Positions 52,202 to 60,772 of a DNA stretch of 64,000 bases are shown piece by piece. The stretch's first letter is position 1, and each line of letters opens with the position of its first letter. Origin of the DNA: Mesobacillus harenae (GTDB taxonomy: Bacteria > Bacillota > Bacilli > Bacillales > Cytobacillaceae); assembly GCF_013343715.1 (NCBI RefSeq), contig NZ_JABUNR010000001.1, forward strand, positions 186,001 through 250,000. Direction: 5' to 3'. A program made the translations under genes and the position numbers. The notes under the pieces were generated by a model. It did not search any database. It was not told where the DNA came from and saw only the letters and a list, made by a program, of their open reading frames with translations.

Positions 52202-52875
52202 AATTAAAAAATGTTAATAAAGTCTTTCAATCAGGCCAGACAGAGATAGAAGCGTTAAAAACAACTAGTTTTTCAGCAGAAAGCGGGCAACTAATCGCGA
52301 TCATTGGACCTTCTGGTTCAGGGAAAAGTACTTTCCTAACCATTGCAGGCGGGCTTCAGGCTCCAAGCAATGGCGAAGTGTTCATCAATGGAAATGATAT
52401 CACCAGGTTAAAAGAGAAGAAACGCGCGAGTATTAGGTTGCAGGAAATTGGCTTTGTTTTGCAGTCATCTAATTTGGTGCCATTCTTGAACGTCAGCCAG
52501 CAGCTGAAATTGCTGGATAAGGTGAAAAAGAATAACCTGAACGACAAGCAACTGGAGGAATTATGTGAGTCACTTGGTATTAGGGATTTATTGAAAAGTT
52601 TTCCTTCTGACTTATCCGGGGGAGAGCGGCAGCGTGTCGCGATTGCGAAAGCACTGTATACCGACCCCAGCATCATCCTTGCAGATGAGCCAACCGCTTC
52701 CCTCGATTCGGACCGTGCGTTCGAGGTGATGGATATGCTTAAGAAGGCAACAACCACAAATGGAAAAACAACCATCGTCGTCACCCATGATACAAGGCTG
52801 GTCGATTATTGTGATCAGGTCTATAAAATTACAGATGGACAGCTGCGGCTCATAGAAGAGATGGCTAGTGTTTAA
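52189..52875 (+). CDS. ABC transporter ATPase (MacB/LolD/HrtA type)
   Basis: 228-residue ATPase of the efflux/lipoprotein-release subfamily. Walker A GPSGSGKS at 40-47, signature LSGGERQR at 142-149, Walker B IILADEP at 162-168 and the H-loop VVTHD near 197-201. The Q-loop reads VLQSS. It overlaps the permease gene, in the order permease then ATPase, and would drive that FtsX-like subunit. A terminator lies about 110 bases downstream. Core motifs are intact, so it should be active. Confidence 0.92.
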   Translation: MALLELKNVNKVFQSGQTEIEALKTTSFSAESGQLIAIIGPSGSGKSTFLTIAGGLQAPSNGEVFINGNDITRLKEKKRASIRLQEIGFVLQSSNLVPFLNVSQQLKLLDKVKKNNLNDKQLEELCESLGIRDLLKSFPSDLSGGERQRVAIAKALYTDPSIILADEPTASLDSDRAFEVMDMLKKATTTNGKTTIVVTHDTRLVDYCDQVYKITDGQLRLIEEMASV

Positions 52876-52982
52876 TCGTAAGGGTGGCTGAAACAAGGGC
52901 GAGGACTGCCTTGCTGAAGAAGCAGGTTGGAATCCTAGATTAGGAATTCAAATAGGGTACGAACAAAAATATTATATAAAGG

Positions 52983-53017
52983 GAGCATCGAACTTCTAAT
53001 AGTTTGATGCTCTTTTT
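52983..53017 (+). terminator. Terminator after the ABC exporter
   Basis: GAGCATCGAACT and AGTTTGATGCTC pair with one mismatch around TTCTAAT and are followed by TTTTTA. The remainder of the 52876-53262 gap shows no gene. Confidence 0.85.
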
Positions 53018-53262
53018 AATGACTGTTTTCGTAAACTTTGCCGGGGAGTACATAGCTTCGATACGTACAGGAGGTCTTGGAACTAGCGGCTTTCACTTTT
53101 CTCATCTCGGATTGTGATAATTATACCCTCTGCTGTTATGTCAAGAGTTTTATAAGTGAAATAACAATAAGTTTATAAATGTTCACAAATTCGTCACTTA
53201 TGTAAAAAATTTATAAATATATAATGAAATTTATGTTCTGAAAAAAGGAAGGATGGTTTTAA

Positions 53263-53745
53263 TTGCCTAGTAATAAAAAAGAAGGTATTATCTACGGGGT
53301 TTTCATGTGTACTGGTATGGTGCTGATTATGTCATTTTACAATACTGCACTACATGGATTTTCTTCAGTAACGTTGGGTTCTGCTATTGTTCAACTTATT
53401 GTAACATTTATCGTCGCGTTTATTACAGAGTCATTAGTTGAACCAATAGCACGTAAATTAGCATTATCACTGCCTTATGATAAATCAAAAAAGATCAATT
53501 TTATAGTGGCTATGGCTTTTTGTATGGTTCCTATGATGGTTCTGATTATGTCCGTATACGGGCTTATTTTAACAGGGTTAACAACCGGCATTGAAGGATC
53601 GATTTTTTCAGCTTATCTTAAGATAGTTGGCTTAAACTTTATCGTTGCGTTTCCAGCTCAGTTACTAATTGATGGCCCAATTTCACGCACGCTTTTAACT
53701 AAATACATTAAACCATCGGCACAGCTAGCAGAATTAAAAGCGTAA
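53263..53745 (+). CDS. DUF2798 membrane protein
   Basis: 160-residue integral membrane protein with four membrane segments arranged as two related halves (about 10-57 and 82-135), each with a pattern of the DUF2798 family: GVFMCTGMVLIMSFYN in the first half and AMAFCMVPMMVLIMSVYG in the second, each ending with a short conserved loop (EPIARKLA, GPISRTLL). GGAAGG precedes TTG 53263 by about nine bases. It is monocistronic, with a hairpin terminator 70 bases downstream. No function is established for the family. Confidence 0.8.
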   Translation: MPSNKKEGIIYGVFMCTGMVLIMSFYNTALHGFSSVTLGSAIVQLIVTFIVAFITESLVEPIARKLALSLPYDKSKKINFIVAMAFCMVPMMVLIMSVYGLILTGLTTGIEGSIFSAYLKIVGLNFIVAFPAQLLIDGPISRTLLTKYIKPSAQLAELKA

Positions 53746-53812
53746 AAAAAGCAGGATACTGAAAAGTAACGGGTTCGGTTTTCGAATAAAAAAACTAAAT
53801 TAGCACACCAAT

Positions 53813-53850
53813 TAGCAGTCCTATTCGCAACGGAATTAGGCTGCTTCTTT
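53813..53850 (+). terminator. Terminator after the DUF2798 gene
   Basis: AGCAGTCCTATTC pairs imperfectly with GAATTAGGCTGCT around GCAACG and is followed by TCTTTATATATATAT. Confidence 0.65.
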
Positions 53851-54036
53851 ATATATATATATATGGGTCTTTAATAGATTGAACGGTGGAAAAGCCCTGT
53901 AATTCGCCCCCCTATCATAAATTTTTTCAGCGTGAGAGTTCATATGATAATTGTTATGCCACTATTAGGGGTTTTAGGTATACAGGGAGGCGGAAAACTA
54001 GAAACATTCATGCTTATCCATAATCAGTAACCAGTA

Positions 54037-54227
54037 AAATAAGCGGATATTTTCCCTTTATACTGCAGAATAGAGCTTGGTAGGGGATATATAAGGGGAA
54101 GTTTTCCCGTTAAGTACGGCAAAATGATGGATTTTCATGTTTTAGAAGTAAATAGGCGGAATCCTTCCCTCTATTTAGCTATCTTCCGGGTTTTCTCCTA
54201 AATAAGAGAAATTTCTCCGCTTATTTA
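54037..54227. repeat. Four-unit degenerate spaced repeat
   Basis: Within the 885-base gap 53746-54630 lie four related ~22-base units: ATAAGCGGATATTTTCCCTT (from 54039), ATAAGGGGAAGTTTTCCCGT (54091), ATAGGCGGAATCCTTCCCTC (54152) and, partly inverted, ATAAGAGAAATTTCTCCGCT (54202). Consensus is roughly ATAAGcGGAnnTTTTCCCnTTA; start-to-start spacing is 50-61 bases. Units are semi-palindromic and too divergent for CRISPR repeats. Nothing else coding is seen in the gap. Confidence 0.6.
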
Positions 54228-54630
54228 TCAACCAAATTGCTTCCTCTGGTCCGTGAGGGGTTGTTTTTTATGGTCATAAATAAGGTATGGTGCTGGGTTA
54301 GGAATGATGTTATCCTGTCTTGTAAAAATAGCTGAATTAGCAGCTAATTAACACTAACGAGTAGCGATTTTTGGAGAGTTAGGAATCGCTAATGGAACTG
54401 CAGGCTTATCTTGCTTTTAAATTTCTAGTGTAAGTTACTATACGAATTCGTATATTTTAAAAGTGCTGTAAGGAGACCAGCATAGTTCATCATTATAATT
54501 TCCTAGGACACAGGCACCCAAACTTTGCATTTTTCTGTGAAAACAGTATTTTTGGACATTTTAAGAGTGTATTGACTCTGTTTGTCTCATCCTATAAAGT
54601 ACATAGGTATGTTTTTTCAAGGAGGATAAT

Positions 54631-55245
54631 ATGGAGACCCAGAATTACACACAAGTTAAAATAACAACAGCAGATCCATCCGCGCTTGGGTTGTTCGGTC
54701 TTGCGATGGTCACATTTGTAGCATCATCACAAAAGTTGGGCTTAACAGAAGGCGTTTCGCTTATTCTGCCATGGGCGTTTTTTCTCGGCGGAATTGCTCA
54801 GCTCTTTGCAGCCGTTCTGGATGCCAAGCATAACAATATTTTTGGAACAACTGCGTTTGGTGCATTCGGATTATTCTGGTTTGGAGTTGGAACGACATGG
54901 ATGATCCAGCTCGGGTTTTTCGGTGAAGAGCTGGCTGCCAATGCGGATCCTAGGCAACTTGGTTTTGCGTTCATAGGCTATTTGATTTTTAGCCTTTTTA
55001 TGACAATCGGAGCCATGGAAACACATAAAGTCTTGTTCTTTATTTTCGTGTTTATTGATTTTTTATTTATTGGACTGGCTTTAAGTTCATTTAATATATT
55101 TCATGGAGCAACTCATATGCTGGCCGCAGTTGCTGAAATGGGCATCGCCTTGCTATCTTTCTACGGTGCAGCTGCCGTTGTGTTGAACACTCATTTCGGA
55201 AAAATCGTGCTGCCGGTCGGAAAGCCGTTTGGGATTTTTAAATAG
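54631..55245 (+). CDS. Acetate/succinate uptake transporter (GPR1/FUN34/YaaH family)
   Basis: 204-residue membrane protein with six membrane segments. The family start is ADPSALGLFGLAMVTF near 13-28, a variant of the NPxPLGL signature; FFLGGIAQLFAAVLDAKHNN near 51-70 and FGAFGLFWFGVGTTW near 77-92 are the further conserved blocks. Members take up acetate and related short acids with protons. AAGGAGG precedes ATG 54631, and TTGACT...TATAAA lies upstream with a rather short spacer. It is monocistronic. Uptake of acetate fits the organic-acid lifestyle seen elsewhere in the window. Confidence 0.9.
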   Translation: METQNYTQVKITTADPSALGLFGLAMVTFVASSQKLGLTEGVSLILPWAFFLGGIAQLFAAVLDAKHNNIFGTTAFGAFGLFWFGVGTTWMIQLGFFGEELAANADPRQLGFAFIGYLIFSLFMTIGAMETHKVLFFIFVFIDFLFIGLALSSFNIFHGATHMLAAVAEMGIALLSFYGAAAVVLNTHFGKIVLPVGKPFGIFK

Positions 55246-55322
55246 AAGGAATTAAGGAAATAGATTATCTCCTCTGTAAATGGGTATTTAATTAACAAAA
55301 TCTATTACAGGAGGAGATTCAT

Positions 55323-55475
55323 ATGGCAACTGAGGTATTATGTAATGTTGAAAATTGTAAGTACTGGGCAGAAGGGGATAAATGTGTTGCGGACTCTATC
55401 TTTGTGATTGGTGAACACAGCAGAGAAGCTGCTAACGTCGAGGAAACTGCTTGTAAAACTTTTGAACGTCGCTAG
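55323..55475 (+). CDS. DUF1540 miniprotein, 50 residues
   Basis: Cys-rich small protein beginning MATEVLCNVENCKYWAEGD and ending CKTFERR. The pattern C-x4-C-x3-W-x4-K-C-x-A plus a later Cys matches DUF1540, a probable metal-binding module common in sporulating Firmicutes. ACAGGAGGAG lies before ATG 55323. It lies 77 bases after the acetate transporter and ends before a strong terminator. Confidence 0.88.
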   Translation: MATEVLCNVENCKYWAEGDKCVADSIFVIGEHSREAANVEETACKTFERR

Positions 55476-55533
55476 TTCTTGGATTGCTATTGAATGGGCT
55501 GCAAGTTGCAGTACTATTTTTATATTAAATAAT

Positions 55534-55573
55534 AAAGACTGACATGCTTTCAAGAGAGCGTGTCAGTCTTTTC
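55534..55573. terminator. Bidirectional terminator
   Basis: AAAGACTGACA and TGTCAGTCTTTT form a perfect stem with a loop of about 16 bases, between the DUF1540 gene and the convergent nitroreductase gene. Confidence 0.88.
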
Positions 55574-55575
55574 AT

Positions 55576-56442
55576 TTAGGTCATTTTCCAGCTGGCAATA
55601 TAATCTGTGTGTTCATTTAAGACCTCAAGATTAGGGTCTGCCACTTGCCATTTCCCTGCAAGTTTCAGCTCTCTGCAAGCTATTTCAAACTGGCACATCG
55701 CAATGCCCATATCTAATAACTGCATATTATAGTTTAGATTTCCACTGTAATTAGGTGTTTGTTCGATATATAAATGACAAGCTTGGCGATCTTCAGAGAG
55801 GATAATCCTCCATGGCTGTTTATTGGATGCAGAAGGGCCCAGTCTTACCATCTCAATTGGAATTTTAAATGGGCCGGCCTGCTCCTTAGCTAAAGGTACT
55901 TTAAAAGTAGAATCGTAAAATAGCCGATCCCAGCCTTTTTTATTATCTGCTTTAACCACGTAACGCAAAGCTTTATCAAAAACGCGTTGTTTCTCTTTGG
56001 GATAGCCCAGGGGGGAAACACAGGGGATGAATTGTTTTTCTTCTAATTGGATTTCTTTTTCAAAGGAATTTCGGTTGAACGTACCACCCATCCAACAAGT
56101 CCCAATGCCTAACTGGGTGGCATATAAAATAAGCTGATGAAAAATATAGGCGTACTCCACAAGCGAATACTTATCATTTGCTGAAATGCCGACTAGGTAG
56201 GCATTTGGATTTTTAATAAACCCATAGGTTCCAAGCTTAATTCCTTTGTCGGTCACATTTTTATTAACCCGGACAAAGTCAATTCGTCCTTTTCCTCCAA
56301 ATGGTCCAATCAAATTTTTTTCTTCATTTATATAGGCAGTTATTTTACCGATATCCGATTCTGATAGATTTTGTGTATCATACGTACGGACTGACTGGCG
56401 GCCGCGCATCGTTTCTATCGGTGACTTAGTAAAATTCATCAT
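55576..56442 (-). CDS. Nitroreductase-family protein (double-domain form)
   Basis: 288-residue flavin-dependent oxidoreductase of the nitroreductase fold, of the longer, putative TM-nitroreductase type in which two half-domains occur in one chain. MRGRQSVRTYD near 13-23 is the first FMN-phosphate site; GIGTCWMGGTFNR near 117-129 is the central motif; LGPSASNKQPWRIIL near 207-221 is the second flavin-contact region typical of nitroreductases; MQLLDMGIAMCQFEIACRE near 240-258 resembles the dimer helix. TAGGAGTGAC precedes ATG 56442 (a second ATG follows at 56439). The gene is isolated; its substrate is unknown. Confidence 0.82.
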   Translation of the reverse strand: MMNFTKSPIETMRGRQSVRTYDTQNLSESDIGKITAYINEEKNLIGPFGGKGRIDFVRVNKNVTDKGIKLGTYGFIKNPNAYLVGISANDKYSLVEYAYIFHQLILYATQLGIGTCWMGGTFNRNSFEKEIQLEEKQFIPCVSPLGYPKEKQRVFDKALRYVVKADNKKGWDRLFYDSTFKVPLAKEQAGPFKIPIEMVRLGPSASNKQPWRIILSEDRQACHLYIEQTPNYSGNLNYNMQLLDMGIAMCQFEIACRELKLAGKWQVADPNLEVLNEHTDYIASWKMT

Positions 56443-56605
56443 GTCACTCCTAATTAAAAATCATTACCTTTATTATACTATCTATTTCATTGATGCAATT
56501 AAATATTCATCACTAAATATTATTAACTTAAGAAACTAAACTAGAACACATGTGCTAACACTGTGGTAAAATAAAGGTAAAAGACTACATAACCGGGGGA
56601 CCATC

Positions 56606-57718
56606 ATGGATAAACCATCTTATTTTTATCAATTTCTTGAACCAGTATCAAAGGAATTGGCTTTTGTTGCACGTGAGCTGGAAAATAGTATTTTCTCAAG
56701 TCCGCGCACAATGTTAACCCATGCCAGGGTATTTGTTGAAAATATCTTGCAGCAGGTTATTAAAACTGAAAAGTTAATCGAGGATCCGAGAGCGAGTTTA
56801 AAAGAGCGCCTTGATTTACTTAACGATAATGGTTACCTGACTAATGAAGTTCGCGACGCTCTTCATTATGTGCGTATGACCGGCAACCAGGCTGCCCATG
56901 ATTCCCGCATGTTCCGCTATTCTGAAGCGTTGCTCTCATGGGAAGCATTATACAAGATTGTTAGATGGTATGTAGAAGTGTATGGGCCAGTATCGATTAA
57001 GGTTCCAGACTATCAAGATCCATCTCCCAAAGCCAGTGAATCATATGGAATATCTGAATTGGAAGTTCGTTTGAAGGCACTAGAAGAACTTCTGGTCGCG
57101 TCTGTTCAAAAGATCACTGATGATACGGCGGTAGCTGAAACGGCAGCGACCATAGCTGAAGCTCCAGTTGAAGCTGAGCTTCCAGGATACACGGCGATTC
57201 GCACCTTAACTTATAAAGGACACAAGCTTGAAATTCCTTACTTTTTGCGCGATGCATTCCTGTTGCCGCAGCGATTTGCCAAATCAGAGACGTTTTTAAT
57301 CCGTTTGGGTGCCGAGCAGCAGGCGCGGATTATGAGCGAATTGCCTAATAATCTTTACGATTTGCATAAGCACGTAAAACGGTATAACGAGAAAAATGAT
57401 GAAACCTTATTTGAGGAATTAAAGATATTCGTCCAGGAAGAGAAAGTACGGAGGCAGCTGGCACTCGAGCGTCCAGGCGAATTATTTTTCTTCCATAAAA
57501 CAGACCACATCATTGTTACAGAAGAGCTATCTAAAATCCCGCTTACTGCAGCCGAGTTCACTGGAATTCCAAGCCTGCTTAGACAACTGAACCAGGACCA
57601 GATTGAAACCGTAGGCCAGCTGCCAAAAGAACTTGTAATTCTTGCAAAATATGAAAATGTCGGAGCAGGAACAGTAGAGAAGCTGTTCGTCCAGTTGAAA
57701 GAGAAGCAGAATAAATAA
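56606..57718 (+). CDS. DUF4145 (HEPN-like) protein with C-terminal helix-hairpin-helix domain
   Basis: 370-residue cytoplasmic protein. Residues about 8-125 form a DUF4145/HEPN-like domain: SPRTMLTHARVFVENILQQ, LLNDNGYLTNEVRDALHYVR and RMTGNQAAHDSRM (Arg90, Asn94, His98), the same module found at the N-terminus of some type I restriction HsdR subunits and helicases. A Glu/Ala-rich linker follows (about 160-195). The C-terminus (about 310-370) reads LNQDQIETVGQLPKELVILA and KYENVGAGTVEKLFVQLKE, similar in pattern to RNA polymerase alpha C-terminal or other helix-hairpin-helix DNA-binding domains. GGGGGACC lies before ATG 56606. No partner gene adjoins it. Function is unknown. Confidence 0.75.
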   Translation: MDKPSYFYQFLEPVSKELAFVARELENSIFSSPRTMLTHARVFVENILQQVIKTEKLIEDPRASLKERLDLLNDNGYLTNEVRDALHYVRMTGNQAAHDSRMFRYSEALLSWEALYKIVRWYVEVYGPVSIKVPDYQDPSPKASESYGISELEVRLKALEELLVASVQKITDDTAVAETAATIAEAPVEAELPGYTAIRTLTYKGHKLEIPYFLRDAFLLPQRFAKSETFLIRLGAEQQARIMSELPNNLYDLHKHVKRYNEKNDETLFEELKIFVQEEKVRRQLALERPGELFFFHKTDHIIVTEELSKIPLTAAEFTGIPSLLRQLNQDQIETVGQLPKELVILAKYENVGAGTVEKLFVQLKEKQNK

Positions 57719-57730
57719 TGGAAGACATAG

Positions 57731-57755
57731 GGACGGCAATTGCCGTTCTTTTTTA
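57731..57755 (+). terminator. Terminator after the DUF4145 gene
   Basis: GGACGGCAATTGCCGTTC is an almost perfect palindrome followed by TTTTTT. Confidence 0.88.
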
Positions 57756-57969
57756 ATCGTTTAGGAAATTGTAAAAGTTCTAAGTTGAAGCTACGCATTT
57801 CGACTCCCCGGAGCCATTTCAACTGAAGCAGTTCGAATAACATTCATTCCGAGTTTATTGAAATCGAGGGATATACAACGACCAAGTTTATCGACAAAGA
57901 GGTAAAGATACCATTGAAGTGATTATTCTGGCAGGATGAGGTTCCTGCCTTTTTCTTTTGGAGATACAG

Positions 57970-58001
57970 GAAAAAAGCCAAAGCCGCAACAGCAGCTTTG
58001 G
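57970..58001 (-). terminator. Terminator after metQ
   Basis: On the minus strand CCAAAGCTGC pairs with GCGGCTTTGG around TGTT and is followed by CTTTTTT. Confidence 0.88.
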
Positions 58002-58015
58002 ACTCATTTCTTCTA

Positions 58016-58837
58016 TTATTTAGTCATCCAGTCAGGCTTATGAAATCCTTGGAAATCTTCTTCGATTACTTTTTTAAATTGCTCTGATTCGATGGCTTCT
58101 TTAATGTCCTTTACAAATTGCTCGTCTTTATCTTCTGTCAGGACTGCAACACGGTTGATGATCTCTTCAGGCAGTTTATCTCTTGCAAGGGCCTTTGTTA
58201 AATCAAGACCTGCAGATATGGCGAAGTTTCCATTGATGGCGGCCAGGTCGACAGATTCAAGTGTCCGCGGTAATTGTGCTGCTTCAACTGGTGTGAATTT
58301 AAGGTTTTTGGGATTGCTGGTAATATCCTTCTCGGAAGCGCGGAGAGGATCTACTTCACTATCAAATTCGATTAATCCGTTATCTCTTAATACCGTTAGT
58401 CCGCGTGCCAAGTTTGTAGGATCATTGGCGATTGCTACTGTGCTGCCATCTTCAATTTCTTCCAGTGTCTTATACTTGTTGGAATAAACGCCAATAGGGG
58501 CTGTCGGGACCGTAATAACACTGGTTAATTCCATATCATTTTCTTTGGCAAAGGCATCCATGTAAACTTTATGCTGAAATAAATTTGCATCCAATGAACC
58601 ATTTTTCAGTGCTAGATTCGGCTGTATATAGTCATTAAATTCCTTTATTTCAACTGTATATCCTTTTTCCTCCAAATAAGGTTTAACACCTTTTTCAAGC
58701 ATATCACTGTAAGGGATCGTTCCGCCTAGTACGAGTTTTTTGTTTTCATCGGGAGATGCGGAACTTTCGTCTGAACCGCAAGCGGCCAGGACACCAATTA
58801 ATAAGATGGATATAAGGGTTAATGTAATTTTTTTCAT
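58016..58837 (-). CDS. metQ: Methionine-binding lipoprotein MetQ
   Basis: Receptor of the methionine ABC importer (NlpA family), 273 residues. Lipobox VLAAC gives Cys20. NlpA features are LVLGGTIPYSDMLEKGVKPYLEEKGY (in pieces, 35-60), FNDYIQPNLALKNGSLDANLFQH near 67-89, SVITVPTAPIGVYSNKY near 105, ANDPTNLARGL near 136-146, and AINGNFAISAGL near 200. GGAGCG precedes the ATG. It follows metI after 137 bases, with a hairpin AAAGAAGC/GCTTCTTT (58898-58920) in between. The metNIQ genes lie downstream of an S-box-controlled monooxygenase gene and probably share its SAM-dependent control. Confidence 0.93.
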   Translation of the reverse strand: MKKITLTLISILLIGVLAACGSDESSASPDENKKLVLGGTIPYSDMLEKGVKPYLEEKGYTVEIKEFNDYIQPNLALKNGSLDANLFQHKVYMDAFAKENDMELTSVITVPTAPIGVYSNKYKTLEEIEDGSTVAIANDPTNLARGLTVLRDNGLIEFDSEVDPLRASEKDITSNPKNLKFTPVEAAQLPRTLESVDLAAINGNFAISAGLDLTKALARDKLPEEIINRVAVLTEDKDEQFVKDIKEAIESEQFKKVIEEDFQGFHKPDWMTK

Positions 58838-58974
58838 TTTTTTCGCTCCTATTCTAATACCGCTCTTCTAAAAACGCGGGAAACTTCGACTCCTTGGAAA
58901 GAAGCAAATGAGGCTTCTTTGTTGGGTATCCTGTTTTCGTGTTTCTTGACTGTCGGATTCGCAATTGTTATTTT

Positions 58975-59634
58975 TTATCGTTTATTGGTTGTTTTTGCAA
59001 TGAAGTCACCAAGGTATTGAACAAACTGTACGAGAACGATCAAAAGGATGACGGTTGTGAACATAACTGTATTATCATAACGATAATAGCCATAACGGAT
59101 CGCTAAATCCCCGATTCCGCCTCCGCCAATCGTGCCTGCCATAGCAGAATAACCGATTAAGCTAATCGCTGTTATGGTTAAGCCTGTGATTAATCCAGGT
59201 TTTGCTTCTGGCAGAATGATGCTTTTAATGATCATCCAAGGAGAAGCGCCAACAGCTACGGCGGCTTCTATGACCCCCTTATCAATTTCTCGGGCCGCTG
59301 ATTCTACGATCCTGGCATAAAACGGAATCGCTGCTACGGATAAGGAGACCGAGGCGGCCAATGGACCAATCGTTGTATTTAAGAGAAGCTGAGTAAAAGG
59401 CAGCAAGAACACGAGTAAGATAATAAATGGAACAGAACGGATCAAGTTAATAACGATTCCAACGACCCGTTTAATCCATTTATTTTCTAAGAACAGGCCG
59501 CGGTCCGTAACATACAGCAATATTCCTAATGGCAGGCCCAAAAGCAGAGCTACCAATAAGGAAATACCCACCATCAGCAAAGTTTCAAAAAATGCTTGAT
59601 TCAGTTCAGGTAAAATTTCGATTACACTATTCAT
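58975..59634 (-). CDS. metI: Methionine ABC transporter permease MetI
   Basis: Membrane subunit, about 219 residues and five membrane segments, the MetI size. Visible features are the EAA loop VAVGASPWMIIKSIILPEAKPG near 135-156 that docks on MetN, and IGYSAMAGTIGGGGIGDLAIRYGYYRY (in pieces) near 165-190. GGAGGTGA at the end of metN gives spacing for ATG 59634; the TTG at 59640 is less likely. It overlaps metN by eight bases, so production of ATPase and permease is coupled. Confidence 0.93.
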   Translation of the reverse strand: MNSVIEILPELNQAFFETLLMVGISLLVALLLGLPLGILLYVTDRGLFLENKWIKRVVGIVINLIRSVPFIILLVFLLPFTQLLLNTTIGPLAASVSLSVAAIPFYARIVESAAREIDKGVIEAAVAVGASPWMIIKSIILPEAKPGLITGLTITAISLIGYSAMAGTIGGGGIGDLAIRYGYYRYDNTVMFTTVILLIVLVQFVQYLGDFIAKTTNKR

Positions 59635-60637
59635 GTTCAATCACCTCCACTTTGCTCACACGCTCACGAAGGTAATCGATGGCCTTTGCAATCTCCTGAT
59701 TTTCTCCCTTTAGTTCCATAATGAAGATGCCTAAGGGAATATCCTGTATGTATTCCACTTTTCCATGAAGGATATTTCCGCTGACCGTAACGGACTGGAG
59801 CATGTCAGAAACGACGGCTTCTGTTGCCGTATCACCGCGAAACTGAAGTTTCAAAAGCTTTCCCTGGACACTTGCCAGCAATTTAGGAGGCAAATCAAAA
59901 TTCAGAACGGTTTGAATGAATGTTCTAGTTAAAGGTTCACGAGGATTTGAAAAAATAGTATAAGTCGTGCCTTCCTCAACTACTCTTCCGTCCTGCATAA
60001 CTGCGCAGCGATGGCAAATCTCTTTAACGACTTCCATTTCGTGCGTAATTATGACAATCGTTAGACCAAGTTCCTTGTTGATTCTTTTTAATAAAGATAG
60101 AATCGATTTTGTCGTGTTCGGGTCTAAGGCTGAAGTGGCCTCATCGCATAAAAGAACTTTTGGGTTGTTGGCAAGTGCCCGGGCAATACTGACTCGCTGT
60201 TTTTGGCCGCCGCTAAGTTGGGCCGGGTACTGATTGATTCGATCCTTGAGCCCGACAAGTTCGAGCAGTTCTTCAACTCTTTTAGTTATGACTGTTTTCT
60301 CAACACCAGCCGCTTTTAAAGCAAAGGCTACGTTTTCAAAAACAGTTTTCGATGCAACTAAATGAAATCCTTGAAAAATCATGCCGATTGATTGTCTGGC
60401 TTTGCGAAGGTCTTTACTCGATAGCTTCAACAAGTCCATCCCGTCTACCTTTACTGAACCGGAAGTGGGTCTTTCGAGAAGGTTGATACAGCGAAGCAAC
60501 GTACTTTTTCCTGCACCGCTGTATCCTACAATCCCAAATATTTCTCCTTTTTCGACCGTAAGTGATACATTATCCACACCTAGGATCGTCTCAGATTTGG
60601 TCTGAAATTCCTTTGTTATATTTTCCAATTTAATCAT
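59627..60637 (-). CDS. metN: Methionine ABC transporter ATPase MetN
   Basis: ATPase of the methionine importer, about 336 residues. Walker A GYSGAGKS at 38-45, signature LSGGQKQR near 139-146, Walker B VLLCDEAT near 159-166, and the H-loop ITHEMEV near 193-199. Residues about 255-336 form the NIL domain (LQFRGDTATEAVVSDML ... GKVEYIQDIPLGIFIMEL in pieces), which senses methionine and causes trans-inhibition. GGGAGGAACGCC places the start at ATG 60637; the frame extends eight codons upstream. It is the first of metNIQ, 135 bases after the monooxygenase gene. Confidence 0.95.
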   Translation of the reverse strand: MIKLENITKEFQTKSETILGVDNVSLTVEKGEIFGIVGYSGAGKSTLLRCINLLERPTSGSVKVDGMDLLKLSSKDLRKARQSIGMIFQGFHLVASKTVFENVAFALKAAGVEKTVITKRVEELLELVGLKDRINQYPAQLSGGQKQRVSIARALANNPKVLLCDEATSALDPNTTKSILSLLKRINKELGLTIVIITHEMEVVKEICHRCAVMQDGRVVEEGTTYTIFSNPREPLTRTFIQTVLNFDLPPKLLASVQGKLLKLQFRGDTATEAVVSDMLQSVTVSGNILHGKVEYIQDIPLGIFIMELKGENQEIAKAIDYLRERVSKVEVIEHE

Positions 60638-60772
60638 AATGGCGTTCCTCCCACTGCCCATTCAATCCTGAGTATGCCAGACGCAGGAGATGATCACTTA
60701 ATTTTGCAAAGCGCCTGATTCTTTTGTCCTTTTTCAAGGAGTCTATTAAAATGCCTAAAATCCTTATGCGGC

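Noticed and set aside
54037..54227. Possible CRISPR array
   Set aside because: Only four units, strongly divergent, one partly inverted, with uneven spacing and no cas genes nearby.
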